From NCBI GenBank assembly GCA_002794785.1, contig NBBA01000006.1, positions 2,046,001 to 2,110,000 of the forward strand: 64,000 bases of DNA, given 5' to 3'. Shown one piece after another: positions 31,367-43,280 of this stretch. The DNA is from Coniferiporia sulphurascens (taxonomy: Eukaryota; Basidiomycota; Agaricomycetes; Hymenochaetales; Hymenochaetaceae). The notes under the pieces are model-generated. The model saw only the letters and a program-made list of their open reading frames with translations. It made no database searches and had not been told where the DNA came from. Each line of letters begins with the position of its first letter. Position 1 is the stretch's first letter. The translations under genes were made by a program, and so were the position numbers.

Positions 31367-34169
31367 TTATTGAAGAGCGTCCCGCCTTCGAGAGTATCGA
31401 ACGGCAGCCATTAGTCCTGGGAGAGTCAGAACGTCAACTTTCTCCATTACATACTTTTCCGATTGAAGGCCGCCCCTTTCGCTACGTGTCGCTGGTGTCT
31501 CTTCTGTTATGGATAGCTTATGCACAACTGCTTCCATAGTTGGCCTATCGCAAGGATTCGTACTCCAACAATCGACCATAAGTTCCCACAGACGGTTATC
31601 AAGGCCCCGCTCCAGAGCAACATAACCTGGACGTCGAGGTGTCTGTTTTCTCACAGCAACTTCAAGGACAACCTCGCCATCGCGAAGATAGGAGAACGGG
31701 ACGTCTTCTGTAAATATCTGAGATTTTGAAAAAGTTAAGTAATGTCGTTTCGGGTCCTTGGAGAAATGATTACCTCTAGACAGACAGCTGCGAATGCATA
31801 TACGTCACTGCTAGTGGAGATTTCAAGCGACGCTCCTGGAAAAAGACTTGATGTTAAGAGTTCCGGCGCTTGCCATCGCATTGAACCCTTCCCATTGAAG
31901 GAACTAGCTGCAACGGAATTCGCCTGGGAGTCGACGACTTTTGCAAGCCCAAAGTCGGCGAGCCTCGGTTGGCCTTCGTCATCAATGAGGACGTTGGTCT
32001 GTTTAAGGTAACTTAGGTCTGGCACCGCAGGTCATAAGTCGGTATGGTTCGTACCGCACGCAGATCGCCGTGAACAACTTTTGGTTTCAAGGAATGCAAG
32101 TAACGCAGACCGAGGGCAATTGCAAAGACCTGTGTGGCCTCAGCTAAAGAGTGTTCATATGGTGGTATATCAACAAGGGTCAATACTAACCATCGATTTC
32201 CTGTTAGCGTTTAGGCGTTCTTTGAGATACGCCAAAATATCCCCGTTCTCCATCCATGGAGAAACCATGGCCAGCTGAGGAGAGAACTCGTCTATGCTAA
32301 CTCCCCAGAATTGATGAACATGACGATGGTTGAATTGTCGCCATATCATAGACTCTTTACAGAAATCCTGGAAATAAGTTGGTCGGAAACTTTCGCCATA
32401 GTGAGGTGTTATGTGATATCGGCTATACCTGGTTAATGCGATCTCGTTCCGATGGGTGCCCAAAGATGCGCAAGACCTTCAAAGCAACAGTTCGTCCTCC
32501 AAACGTGCCTTTCCAAACATCTGCGAATCCCCCGCCGCTGACGGGATGACTGCCGATGCGCGCTACGTTGGGGAGAAAAAGATAATGAGGGAGTGATCCA
32601 CTGGCTTTAACCAGTTTTTGTAAGAAGCGCTCAAAGAGTCGATGTGACGTAGCCTGTCTATCAATGTACTGCATAATCGGTCAGTAATGATTAGCGAATT
32701 TATAGAAAGTAGAAGCTGACCGATTGTAAGACATCCATCAGTGTATTGATTTCTTCAGAAGAAAGTTCCGCAGCAGATTGTGCCAGATTCCTCTCGGAGT
32801 CGATTAAAAGGACGATCTCTCTCTCCATATCGTCGATATCATAGTCTACTGCATGTCTAATGACCCCGCACCACGCGGGAAAGCCAAAAATATCGGACTC
32901 ATTTTCGATCCCAGCGATCATTTCAAGGTGTCTAAGGACTTCCATCAAAGATTCTCTGACCAAATTATGCCTTGCGAATGACTGCAAGGGCGACCAAGAA
33001 GTCCATTCTTGAATTTTCACGAGAAGGCCAAGGTGGTCCCTGATCAATAAACATATCCCGTTAATACATTGCCCGATAGAAGAAGGTTTGCCCCAGCGGA
33101 GAGAGAAAGCTCACATTCCGTTGATTGTCTTGGTAAGGAAAGCGGATTGAAGAGTCGACGATGCTATATATTGCAAAGCCTGAATGGCATAATGCACGGA
33201 GAACTGAAAGAACAAGCTGTAAATAAGCTACTCGCTATTATCTATCAGTCCGCGTAGCGCGAACTAACCGGGTATATCAACATTTTCTCCCGAAGTTCAA
33301 GCCAGCACGAGGCTCTACATGTTGGAAGGCAGTCCTGAAAAGAGTCCTCGATTCCGCACAGGATAATATCCCTCCAAGTAGCCTTTTCAAATGGGGCCAC
33401 GGAGGCAGTTCTCAACGGTGAATTAATGGCAGCTGTTATTTGGTGAGAAGAAGTTGCAGATGAGTGGTCTGGCGCATGAGGTACGCTGCTCCCTCTTGAA
33501 TTCTGAGGGTCGAAGTCGAAAGCTGATTCACTAGACCAATCTGGTCGACCTGTAATTTCGCAGCTCTCAACTGTATCGACAATTTTAGCTTTTGCTTTAG
33601 AGAGAAAGTATCTGCAAGATCTGTAAACGCGCGGCCCGTTGGCTCTCTAACTGGCGGGTTGACACTTACTCAAGTGCATCCGATGTTGTCTCACTGAATT
33701 CCGCTTCATCCGAAGGATACGGATCTCCCTGAGGAGTTATAATACGTGGTCCTAATTCCGATCTGGCAGAACGAGGAAGAGCCGGAGATCTCGGAGAAGA
33801 TGGCGACGCGGACGAGAACGTTGACGGAGACCATTTCCCTGGAGGGACCAGGTCGTCATCTTCAACTAACCAGTCCACAATGCTCGTGGTAGACAGAGCT
33901 GCCGAGCTCCGAGATGATGATGACGTTCTCTCCGGAGGGACCGGATCATCGTTTTCAACTGACCAGTCCACAATGCTCGTAGTAGATAGAGCCGTCGAGC
34001 TTCGAGCTGACGGCGGCGTTTTCTCCCGAAGGACAGGATCGTCGTTTTCAACTAACCAATCCACAATACTCGTGGTAGATAGAGCTGCCGAGCTTCGAGA
34101 TGAGGACAAGTAGGTATTATCGTGGACAATAAGAGGCGTCAGCGTTCCCAGCTGTTTCGCCAAAGTCAT
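31367..34169 (-). CDS. TKL-like serine/threonine protein kinase 2 (duplicate of kinase 1)
   Basis: Paralogue of kinase 1 with the same exon layout and a proper ATG (34169, MTLAKQLGTLT). The catalytic domain keeps SGGGFADVWKG, TVALKVLRIF, HGDLRATNVLID, LADFGLAKVV, MRWQAPELLT and DVYAFAAVCLE; the stop TAA is at 31367, giving a slightly shorter tail than kinase 1. Two changes mark its N-terminal half. A 31-residue unit around ALSTTSIVDWLVENDDPV is present three times (one copy in kinase 1). An in-frame deletion of roughly 300 bases removes most of the disordered linker that in kinase 1 contains DAPPSYSEP. All splice junctions I checked keep the frame, so it is probably expressed and active. Confidence 0.8.
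33855..34115 (-). repeat. 93-bp tandem repeat (three copies) in kinase 2 N-terminus
   Basis: Three successive near-identical 93-bp units encode SRSSAALSTTSIVDWLVE-type 31-residue repeats. Kinase 1 has a single diverged unit, so the expansion came after the segmental duplication or was lost in kinase 1. Confidence 0.8.
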
Positions 34170-34674
34170 GAGCTAAGGAATACGCGTAGCGAAAAAAGCT
34201 AACCGGGGAGGTTCTGAGATTTATCGGGCGTTGAGCGTGCACACCACGATCGTTAAAGGACATGATGGCGGTTACGAGGAGACAGCTCCTTTGACGGCAG
34301 TGAAAATATAAGCCCTGGCGGATTAGAAGGACGTGTTGCGTGTGAGACTAATGATAAGCTCTAAGGAACAGTCATTCCTGTACTGCCCCAGACGCCCATC
34401 GATGATAGTTTTAGTTGAAGGGTGTCCAGCAATGCTAGGAGCAATTTAGATTTTTTACCCAGCACTCGGCCGTGTAAACGATGACTATACCGTCCGACTT
34501 ATACACCATGTCGAGTAAATCGTGAAATAGCTATAGCTTTGCGCAACTAACGCGTGGTACTGATATTTCCGCGTTTTTTTTTCTTGATTCCGCGGAAGCA
34601 CTTCTAATTAACACCGCCCTGGACCGTCATGGTAATCATCGGCGGGGAAGACTCGCGGTGCATCAGGACCAGCG
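34170..34674. other. Kinase 2 upstream region
   Basis: No gene. Similar to 29706-30389 without the 295-bp extra segment. A run of nine T lies near 34575. The last part overlaps the F-box 3' flank shared with 30390-30460. Confidence 0.45.
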
Positions 34675-37315
34675 CTATGATGTGTGCCTTTGATTCCTTG
34701 CTTCCTCTGCCGCAAGTACATGCGCCCTGAGCATGCTGATTGTCCTTTCCTGGTCTTGCAAACGAAGGCGAAGTCCATGTTCGGCAAGTGTATCTCTGCT
34801 TCCAATGGTCTCCCTCGTCGAAAAGCCAGATACAGAAGACAGGCTCATTGTTGATCTTTCGGTTTCGGTCTTCAGAAGGATCCGGTCCTGATCTCCGATT
34901 GTCACGGCATCCCTTGAGTCGGCGTTTTTTCCCTCCAATAAATCACGAAGTTCGTGTTCGGCACGTGTATCTCCACTTCCAATGGTCTCCCTTGTCGAAG
35001 AGCCAGATACGGAATACAGTCTCATTGTTGATTCTTCGGTTTCGGTCTTCAAAAAGATCCGGTCCTGACCTTCGATTGTCACGGCATCCTTTGAGTTGGC
35101 GGTTTCTAGCTGATTTTGCAGTGCTGCGAATCTTTCCGCCAGATCGCGGTTTTTCCCCTTTAAAATAGCGTTTTCACTTCTCAAAATCGCCATCTCGCCG
35201 ACCAGCGCCAAAGCTCGAGCTCGTCTCGGATCTGGCATGCCCGAATTCGTACTGGTAATTTCTTTCTTCAATGTTAGGATCCCTACGTCTATAGTTCCGG
35301 ATCCAGGAGCTGACAGATTGTTCTTCATTAACTCCAGCTCGCTTTTCAAACTTGTAATCTCTTCTTCGAGATCCATAGCGACAAGTCTCGCAGTTCCGAG
35401 TTCGTCTTCCAACGAGCTCATCCGATCTTGCATCGCTTCTTGGCTCTCCATCTGACTTTTTAGCTCCTCTCGAAGTATTTTACCGTCTTGCATCATTGCA
35501 ATAACCCCTCTGTCTTCTCGCAGAAAGCACCGAAGCGACCGCAGCGAATTCTTCGCTAGATCCCATTTGTACTCTTCCGACAGTCTGAGTCGTTCCTCCG
35601 AGAAGTTTCCCCGGATGGCGGCAAGGGATCTCCGTACAGCTCGTCTAGGATGGAGGAGCTGTTCCCGAACAGTCGATTCCTCCAACTTAGAAATCCGGTC
35701 CAACTGAGATTTTACCTTCGAGGTTGTGTGATTCAGTTGCACAGCCCCACCTTCCAGTTTACATGTTTCGGGAAGAACCTGGCAAAGAAAGCTTGCAACA
35801 GAGTCCGAATCATGGATTGGAGTGCTCCCAAGGTCGAGCTCGAGCAAGCTCGGGAACTCAGGCGCGGATGAAGTGACGTCCGGCGTGCTGGAAGTGTCAA
35901 GGTATAGCCCGAGTTTCGAGACATTACGGAATTGTTGTGCAATCAATGGAAGAACACCGAGTGTCAAAAGGGCGGGACCTTTGACGTTCATAGGACGCTT
36001 GTTGAGGTTCAGGACTTCCAACGAAGCACACCTCCCAAATATCTCGATGAGCTGAGCATCATTCACGGAGACGGGGTTTGCGTGTGTGAGATCAAAGACG
36101 CGAAGGCGTGACAACTTGCGAACGGGAAGAAGAGAATTATATGTGATTGGGCCATCAGTGCGTTCATCAGTGCGGCGGTCTGCACCGTTTTGACTGATGT
36201 CGCGTGCCCAATCCTCTATTCCCAGATATTGTAAAGAAGGGCATGCAGTAGATAACGTGTTGAGAAGAGAGGTGAGATAGCGCGAATGACTAGAAAATCT
36301 GTCGTTGATGCACAGCTCAATAAGATTCCTGAAAGCACCCGTGGAGCTGACGAAACTGCACATTTCCTTCAGATTCGCTGTGAGTGCCAGTTTCTCGATA
36401 CGAGGGAAAGCATTTGCGACGCCCAGCTTCTTGAATCCCCATGAGTTCACGCTCCTGACGCGGGAGGGATACGTGGTATCCACGTCTTTGCGGAAATGTT
36501 TGTGGACCACACGCAGGCTCGGCAGCAGTGCAAGCGACTCCATAAGTTTAGGAGACAGCTCTATGGGACCATCCCCACCTATCTCGAGAATTTCAAGCGT
36601 AGTGCATTTAGAAATGAACTTGCTTAGCAGCACGACATCCATGGTTGTATTGACGAAATCGATTACAAGGGAGACCAGTTTCGGCATCTCAGAAATGAGA
36701 GAAGCTGTCAAGTTATCCACCGAACCATCGTTCCATTCCACAAGGCTAATAGTCAGATGTCGAAGGTCTTTGTGCAGAATGTGGTCGAAGAGCTCGCGGC
36801 TGCTACTTTCTATCCGATGGACGTTGAGGGTAGTGAGATTAGGGAGGATGTAGGGCACAGGACACGTCCGGACAAGCTCAGTGAAGACGCTCTCGCCGAG
36901 ATGGCCCGCCGGAGAGGCGAGGTGGGGAGAATGTCCCAAACTAAGGCTGTGAACAAGTTGCGTATGGAACAAAAACCTGTCCCAATCGGTTGAGATCAAC
37001 TCCCTGGAAAAGCGCTTTAAAAAAAGGGTTATTTTTCGAGTATCGACAAATTAGCCGAAGGAGAGGGCCACTCACTAGGGTAGGGGTATCCGAATCTATT
37101 CCAGAGGTCGTGTCCTGCGACAATGGTGCCAACAATCGCAGAAGGGGCTTCAGGTCGTGCAATGCAGTCCATGCGCGGTTCAGGGCGGGGATGTTCCACG
37201 CGCGACAAACTTGGGCGCAGTGCGCAGAATCTTGCTGCGATAGAAACGAGAAGATGCGATCCTGGACCTCCTTTGATCTAAACGCGCGAGTATGCGATGG
37301 ATCGTTGTCCCGCAT
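34675..37315 (-). CDS. F-box protein with leucine-rich middle and coiled-coil tail
   Basis: Probably a substrate adaptor for an SCF ubiquitin ligase. Exons 37315-37076 and 37014-34675 join across a 61-nt intron to 859 residues. The start is the ATG at 37315; the longer frame to 37360 would need GTG. An F-box lies at residues ~16-55 (VQDRIFSFLSQQDSAHCAQV, then CRAWNIPALNRAW). Residues ~90-450 contain irregular leucine-rich segments (LRHLTISLVEW, LEILEIGGDG, LRVFDLTHAN), typical of agaricomycete F-box/LRR-like proteins. The C-terminal ~350 residues are charged and predicted coiled coil (LEDELGTARLVAMDLEEEIT), ending with a 59-residue unit repeated twice (DAVTIEGQDRIFLKTETEES and DAVTIGDQDRILLKTETERS). 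It shares a 196-bp divergent promoter with the carrier gene to the right. Target unknown. Confidence 0.8.
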
Positions 37316-37511
37316 GATGTGCGCGGCGGTCCAACGAGCAGACGGGTGTGGGCTGTGCACGGGCGGTGTTGGCTGCGGACGGTGACAATATTGATCAATT
37401 ATCAGTGGACCAGAAGCATCATGATACTAGCGAAATTTGGCTCCTCAAAGGCCGCGGACCGGGCGCCGCTAGCAGCTCCATCCTCTCGCCGCAACTTCAC
37501 AACCCGCAGCA
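37316..37511. promoter_or_regulatory. Compact bidirectional promoter between F-box and carrier genes
   Basis: Only 196 bases separate the two divergent start codons, so both genes must share regulatory sequence here. No TATA box is obvious. The sequence AATTATCAGTGGACC lies near the centre, with no motif I can name. Confidence 0.45.
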
Positions 37512-38826
37512 ATGGTGTTTCTCACCAACAGCTCCATGGCCGGTTTCGTGAAGGACGTGCGAACGCTGCTTGTCCTCGCCATTGTCGCCTTCTCCGTCGC
37601 CCTCTATATCAGACCCATTATCGGGAAATATCTCACCATTAATATCGTCCTCGGCGTGCCCTTCACTGGCGTCCTTGTCCGACTTCGAGCAAACTATGTA
37701 CCAAAGCGCAGCACACCGGACGTTGAACGTTCACACGAGGAACTTGAAGGAGACACTTGCACGGGCGCGTCTTACGCAGGGTTGTTCAGAAAGGTTCTGA
37801 GAGTCGAGGTGCGTCAAGTAAATGCGTTTGGCGGGCTTGAGGACCTGAACTGGACGCGACAGGGCCTTGGGAGTCTCTACAAGGGCACGGTGCCTGCATT
37901 GCTAGAGTATTTCACCGCGATATTTTCGTGCTCGTTTGCTCCGTGCCGCAGGCCGTGGACACGCGACCTCATAGAAACAACATTGCACCAATTCCACCTG
38001 CAGTCTACTCGATTTCGTTTGACCCGTCTGCTCGAAATCCTCTTGTTTTTACCACTGAAGAGCGCCTTACTCGTCCTGTTCGTTCGGTAAGTACTGTGCA
38101 TTATTACATAATAATAACATCCTGCTGAATTTTTTTGCAGGGCCGTATCTGCGCCATACGCGTTGCCGCTGCGGACGCGTGTACCGTCTGCCTTGCGTGC
38201 GCTCCTTTCGCCGGAAGAATATGAGCATCCTTGGTCTATCTTATTTCTAAAATCCACTGTCTCAATTCTTTCTACGAATTTTGTGCAAGAAGTATGCTCC
38301 CAATTGGCTCTACCGGCGCTTCGAAAGCTCGCGGAAAGGGCATTGGATATGGCAGGTTCGAAAAACATTGAGCTTGCTTTGCTGGGTCGCATGTTCGTCA
38401 TCGATGCTCTCGTCTTGGTACTGAGTGCATTGCTCCTGTGTCCCCTCCAAGTCGTCTTGACGCGTCTAATCGTTGGTTCGCACAACCGCACCGCCCAGGG
38501 GACCAACTCGGGAAATGGCAACGCAGAAAACACGGAAGAAAATGTGCCACTAACTACGAACAAAGAATGCGTTCCTGATACTTCTACTTCTGGGTTAATA
38601 ACTCAGAAACGGGCATTCCGGTACGCAGCGATATTAATTTGCGATTCATCTTCTAAGGAATGGAAACAGGGTCAGGTCTCAGCCGTATGGAGGAGTACTT
38701 GACTGTGTCCGCCTTATCATCGCCGAAGAAGGCCTTCACGCTCTCTGGAAGGGCTGGTGGGCTACGTTACTCGGCCTGTCAATGTCGTACTACCACAACT
38801 TATGGGGGTACGGTCCCGATTCTTGA
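37512..38826 (+). CDS. Mitochondrial carrier-family-like membrane protein
   Basis: A six-helix transporter-like protein, probably of an organelle membrane. Four exons (37512-37808, 37863-38086, 38141-38620, 38658-38826) join in frame to 389 residues. Start MVFLTNSSMAG. Three degenerate carrier repeats are visible: VPFTGVLVRLRANYVPK followed by GLGSLYKGTVPALLEYF; a middle repeat with LSPEEYEHPWSIL; and CPLQVVLTRLIV followed by YGGVLDCVRLIIAEEGLHAL, WKGWWATLLGLSMSYYHN. The classic PxDxxK signatures are eroded, as in the outer-membrane/Ugo1-like branch, so transport activity is uncertain. The last intron is only 37 nt (38621-38657); it is needed to reach the third repeat in frame. Confidence 0.75.
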
Positions 38827-41521
38827 CGATACGATCGCTTGGATTGTGTTACATCTGTCCATGACATCTAAATTTACCCGTTATGTTAACATATAATTGC
38901 TTTAACGACAATATTTTTGTTTGTTATCACGAATACCCCATTTTGCTCTCATGAAAGCTTCCTTACAACCATTCATACCCCGCATATCTTAGGTGCACTT
39001 TCTAGATTGATTATTGACAAGACTGTGGTAGATTCAAGCCATCATGATTTTATCATTCAATTGTTAATGCTGCGAGTGGCTGGTCCGTGCGCTTCGGAAC
39101 CGGACGATTGACGCTCGGAACAAGGGCAGTGCGACCACTTTCAAGTTTCAACACGGCCCTGATCTCGCCTATGAACTGCACTACCATTATGTTCCCGCCC
39201 TTTGACGAAGTTCTCCCTGTGCCACAAATTCCGCGTGGCGGATAGCTTTTGGGCGGGGCTTAAGGTCTCCCCATTGAGCTCGGGCCCAAGCCTTCAGCTT
39301 ATGAATCCTGGAACTTTTGTCAATCAACCCATCCGCGAGCAATGTCCTAGCCAAACCGGACCCCGGGCCTAATTCATACTTTCAATTGCTTTCTTGGCTA
39401 TGCATTTAGAGCGCTTAAGCATCACTTATCGATCATCGCAATCATTTCGATCAATACTAATGGCCTGGATTTTTCTCCTCGCCTGCCTTCCATCCCAGCG
39501 ACCTCCGAGCCAGTCACGCGGCTGGGAATGAATTTATTCGTACGTCCTTCCCCGCACTGCAAACGTAAAATACGCACAATTCAGTAAAGTCCTTTCCCAG
39601 TCCTTTAGCGCCTCATTTTCTTTGCTTTTGTTCGGTTGGACATCACTAGATGCGTCCGACGAGGTCACCTGTTTGCGGAGCTAGTGGTCATTCCCCGACT
39701 TCGCAAATTACAACGTATGTCCCTCTGACCATCCAAATCCTTGCACCTCTCGTCGGCATCCATTCGAGTCCGAGCTGGCCGCTGGCTCCGTGGAAAAGGA
39801 CATTTACTTAATCTTCTCGTGTCATATGCAGTGTGCGCTGTGCAATGCTCTGGATCATTGTGAAGGGGGAGGTTCTATTTCCATAATCCCACTTCGCAAA
39901 CGGAACGGACTCCCGGGTGTTATGCTTAGCACTTCACCCATCATCAGCCAGCAAAGTTACCCCAAGGAACCTCCTCGATGTCTGCGTGTTTCGCATTTTT
40001 TAGACTTGCGGGCACTGTTGTTCGCGCAGTGCAGAGAGTTTTACTAACCGAGTAGTTCGTCTCCCGGGCCAGCGAAGATTCCATTGGATGCGTGCCTCGT
40101 TCGCTGTACAAATCTGGTTGCCCATTGGCACCGGAGAAGTTATAAAAGCTACGATGGAAATGCAGCCGTTGTCTAATCATATCCTTTAGATGCCAGTCAT
40201 GCTACGACTAATTCCAGGCGTTGCGCTGTTTTCGCCCAGGTGCCAAGGGGCTTTTCTAACTTGTCGTTCGAATTTTGCAAAGATCCGGACGACGCGTATA
40301 TTTTTGATGTACCTTTCCTGAAATTCGCCTTTTACGTGTCATCTTCTCGTGTCCCCGCGCCTACGCAAACTCTGGCTGTCGGACCGACTCAAGCGAATTC
40401 TTCCCTTTCGCAGTCCCCATATGCATATGAAGAGTCCGAGGGCAGGGAATTCGGAATTATTTTCCTTAACGTCACGGTCGCTGTCGACGTGTGTACCTTG
40501 TTCTTCGCCGAATCACTGGTGAGAAAACATGCTCCGAAGGACGGTTGAGGCGGAGACTTGGAAGCGACTGCCACTCCTTTACATCATCGTTCACTGTGAT
40601 CGGTGCAATATGAGCAGGTTCAGCGCGACATCCTGTTTGCCATGCATTACTACGCACTGCTTTAATTGCTACGCATGGGATCGCCGGAAGGCTAACGGAC
40701 CAAAGAAGGTTTAAGCTTTACTACTTGCGTCTTCCGCGGAGGTAGTCTTACTCGCGCAACTTGCATAAGGGCGGCTGTCAGTGCAATACGTAGCAAGCCC
40801 GGACGCGATAAAGGAGAACGAGGAGATGGCGAAGAGAGGAAGCATTTCATTTCAGTACCGGATCCGGAGGTGCAAACCCAGCGTGTGAGTCAGACTGTAC
40901 CAGATATGTAACACAGGAGGCCGGCTGAGAGTTAAGTCGGGAACGGCGATGCGTGTTAGGTCTAGAATGCGACGGGCGAAGTCGACCCCAGACCAGACGG
41001 GGGAAGAGCGATCGTAAAGGCGGCCGAGTGAGTATCGGAGAGATGTTCCTGTACCACGAGTCTCAGCCGAAGCCACCCCCGTTCCCGCCGTCTGACCAGA
41101 TATTTACCCGTAGTACGCGTTTGTGATATGACTATTTCCGAGTGCAGGAATGAGCATAAGCCCTGTCGTGATCTGCGATAGATGATGCCGTGGCCATGAG
41201 TCTGGCCTTGAGCATACGCCCTCAGGCTCCTAAGCAACGCGACAAGGTCCGGCCTCCCGCATATAAGATCGGACGCTTGAGATATCATACCAAAATCCCG
41301 CCCACCTACCCGCCCAAATTTCCACCAGCAAGTTCCAACTGTACTACTATTATCGAGCCGTGTTCAAGATACGAACTAGTCGACTTTAACGTGAGTAAAT
41401 ACCCCCGTGAGAGTCACGCGTCGGTTTCGGCCGGTTAACGTCCGTTCGCGTCTTTACTTTTTCTTTCCTGCAAACCGTCACTGCTGCACCTGCTCGTCAC
41501 CGCATTCAACGTTCCCCAACA
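38827..41521. other. 2.7-kb intergenic region, no gene seen
   Basis: I see no supported gene. The longest open frames (for example 40240-40548 plus) lack conserved motifs and plausible splice partners. The sequence has no repeats shared with the rest of the window that I noticed. The right end is the cyclophilin promoter. Confidence 0.4.
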
Positions 41522-42444
41522 ATGTCGATGCTATTCCGCAGGTGTTTTTCTGCTGCCGCTGCCGCGCCGAAACCTTCGATGTAAGCCTACTGTAGCTTTC
41601 TATACTTCAATCGGCCGAGCTCATTGTGTTCTGTCCGTCCTTGCTAGGTCAAACGTTTTCGTACGACTGAACTCATTATGGCGGATGAAAATCTACTGAC
41701 AAGATCTCCCTATCTCAGTTTGATGTTGCAATCAACGACAACGCGCAAGGTCGCATTAGTAAGGTTTCTCCTTTCTCACAAACCTGTACCATCTTGACAG
41801 GCTCGATGTAGTTTTCAAATTATACGATGATGTTGTACCCAAGACCGCGCGAAACTTCCGGGAACTCGCAACCGGACAGCACGGTTATGGATACGCAGGG
41901 AGCTCTTTCCACCGTATCATCCCCAACGTGAGTACTTTGACCACACTATGATCTACACAATGCTAAAACGGCATATCGCGTGGCCACAGTTCATGCTCCA
42001 AGGTGGTGACTTCACTCGGCATAACGGGACCGGTGGGAAATCAATATACGGAGAGAAATTTGCCGGTGTGTATTATCCCTTTTTGAACCGTATTAACATT
42101 GTACTGAATTGGCATTGCTCAAGACGAGAATTTCCAACTCAAACATAATAAGCCTGGATTGTTGTCTATGGCGAACGCCGGTCCGAACACGAACGGGTCG
42201 CAGGTAAGTTATGTTTCATCTACGTCAAGGGCGTTTGTATCTCCGCCTGAAACCGCGACTGTGCGCTGACGATATCTTCTAGTTCTTTATCACCACTGTG
42301 GTAACTTCTTGGCTGGACCGCAAGCACGTTGTCTTTGGTGAAGTGGTGGAAGGTATGGACATCGTAAAGTTCATTGAGAAGCACGGCTCGGAGTCCGGAA
42401 GACCACGGGGGAAGGTTACCGTTACAGCGTCCGGGACGCTTTGA
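41522..42444 (+). CDS. Cyclophilin-type peptidyl-prolyl cis-trans isomerase, probably mitochondrial
   Basis: Catalyses proline isomerisation in protein folding. At least seven exons are needed. The N-terminus [19 protein letters not shown] is basic, Ala/Ser-rich and acid-free like a matrix presequence. Exon 2 is a 13-nt microexon (41648-41660) linking it to the conserved [17 protein letters not shown]. Then follow [40 protein letters not shown] (active-site Arg in FHR), [36 protein letters not shown] and [16 protein letters not shown] (Trp and His of the cyclosporin-binding pocket). The end is TVTASGTL with TGA at 42442-42444, one strand short of the usual cyclophilin tail but close to family length. 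All junctions keep frame. Confidence 0.9.
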
Positions 42445-43139
42445 TGATCCTGCTTACGTTGGCCCGAACGGATCCTCTTCAGACGTTTAGACATTACATT
42501 GCATAAAACTGATCAAGCTCATGGACTTGAATATTTTTCCCATTTCTGCACTTTTTTAATGTCATTCGATTCCACAGGTTCGAGAGCAATATATCTATTA
42601 ACGTGATAATTCAATATCAGATTGTTTCCGCATCGTGGCCTCGATCTCGACGCAATTATTTATTTAAAAAAACAAGAATTACCAGCTTCCTCAAGCAAAG
42701 TAACTCGCTGAGAGAAGGAGTGGGCCACTTTCCTTGTGGAAGGCAATGCTTCCTTGGCAGCACAGTCATATTATCCGGCTTTCGCGCCGACTTACGCTTA
42801 ATATAACCCATCTCGATTTCTTTCCAACACGATCAAGTAGCTTTATTCCTTCTTCTGCCTGCGTCCTATTATGGGAACAATCGGTGTACGCTTTGGACAC
42901 AATTACCGCCGTGGACAATCATATTATATGGTTTATGCGACAGAAGTATCGAGGGAAGAGTCTAGCTCTGATGTTTGGAAAGAGGGCTGTTTCCCAAGAT
43001 ATCGTTTGGACATCCCGGACGTAGAAGGCGACATTAAGTTCCAGTGTGCCCGTACTACCAGCACCGGCTCCTGAAAATTTCTACGTTTACGTTAATATTA
43101 ATGTCACAGAACACTGAGGAGTTCTGCATTTCGTTCGGC
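42445..43139. other. Intergenic, no gene seen
   Basis: Cyclophilin 3' flank and unique sequence up to the start of the tandem duplication at about 43140. Nothing recognised. Confidence 0.4.
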
Positions 43140-43280
43140 CGAAAAGCCGCTGTTATCTTTATTCCTTTACATGTAGGCATGCAAACCATGATAGTACAAA
43201 GGGGGAAATCGAGCTGTACAGTATAATGCAGAGACATGTTGTTTAATCATTCTCCATTCCGAAGATGGACATTCAACGAA

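Larger units (their letters stand above)
30567..34765. repeat. Segmental duplication, unit 2 (MFS 3' fragment, kinase 2, F-box 3' end)
   Basis: Head-to-tail copy of 26205-30566. Its right end lies within the intact F-box gene and its left end is the truncated MFS fragment. The intact MFS left of unit 1 and the intact F-box right of unit 2 imply an ancestral order MFS, kinase, F-box. Confidence 0.75.

Noticed and set aside
37316..37360. Longer start of the F-box protein at 37360
   Set aside because: That codon is GTG; the first ATG in frame is at 37315, shortly before the F-box.
40240..40574. Overlapping plus and minus frames near 40.4 kb
   Set aside because: No conserved motif, no credible exon extension on either strand.
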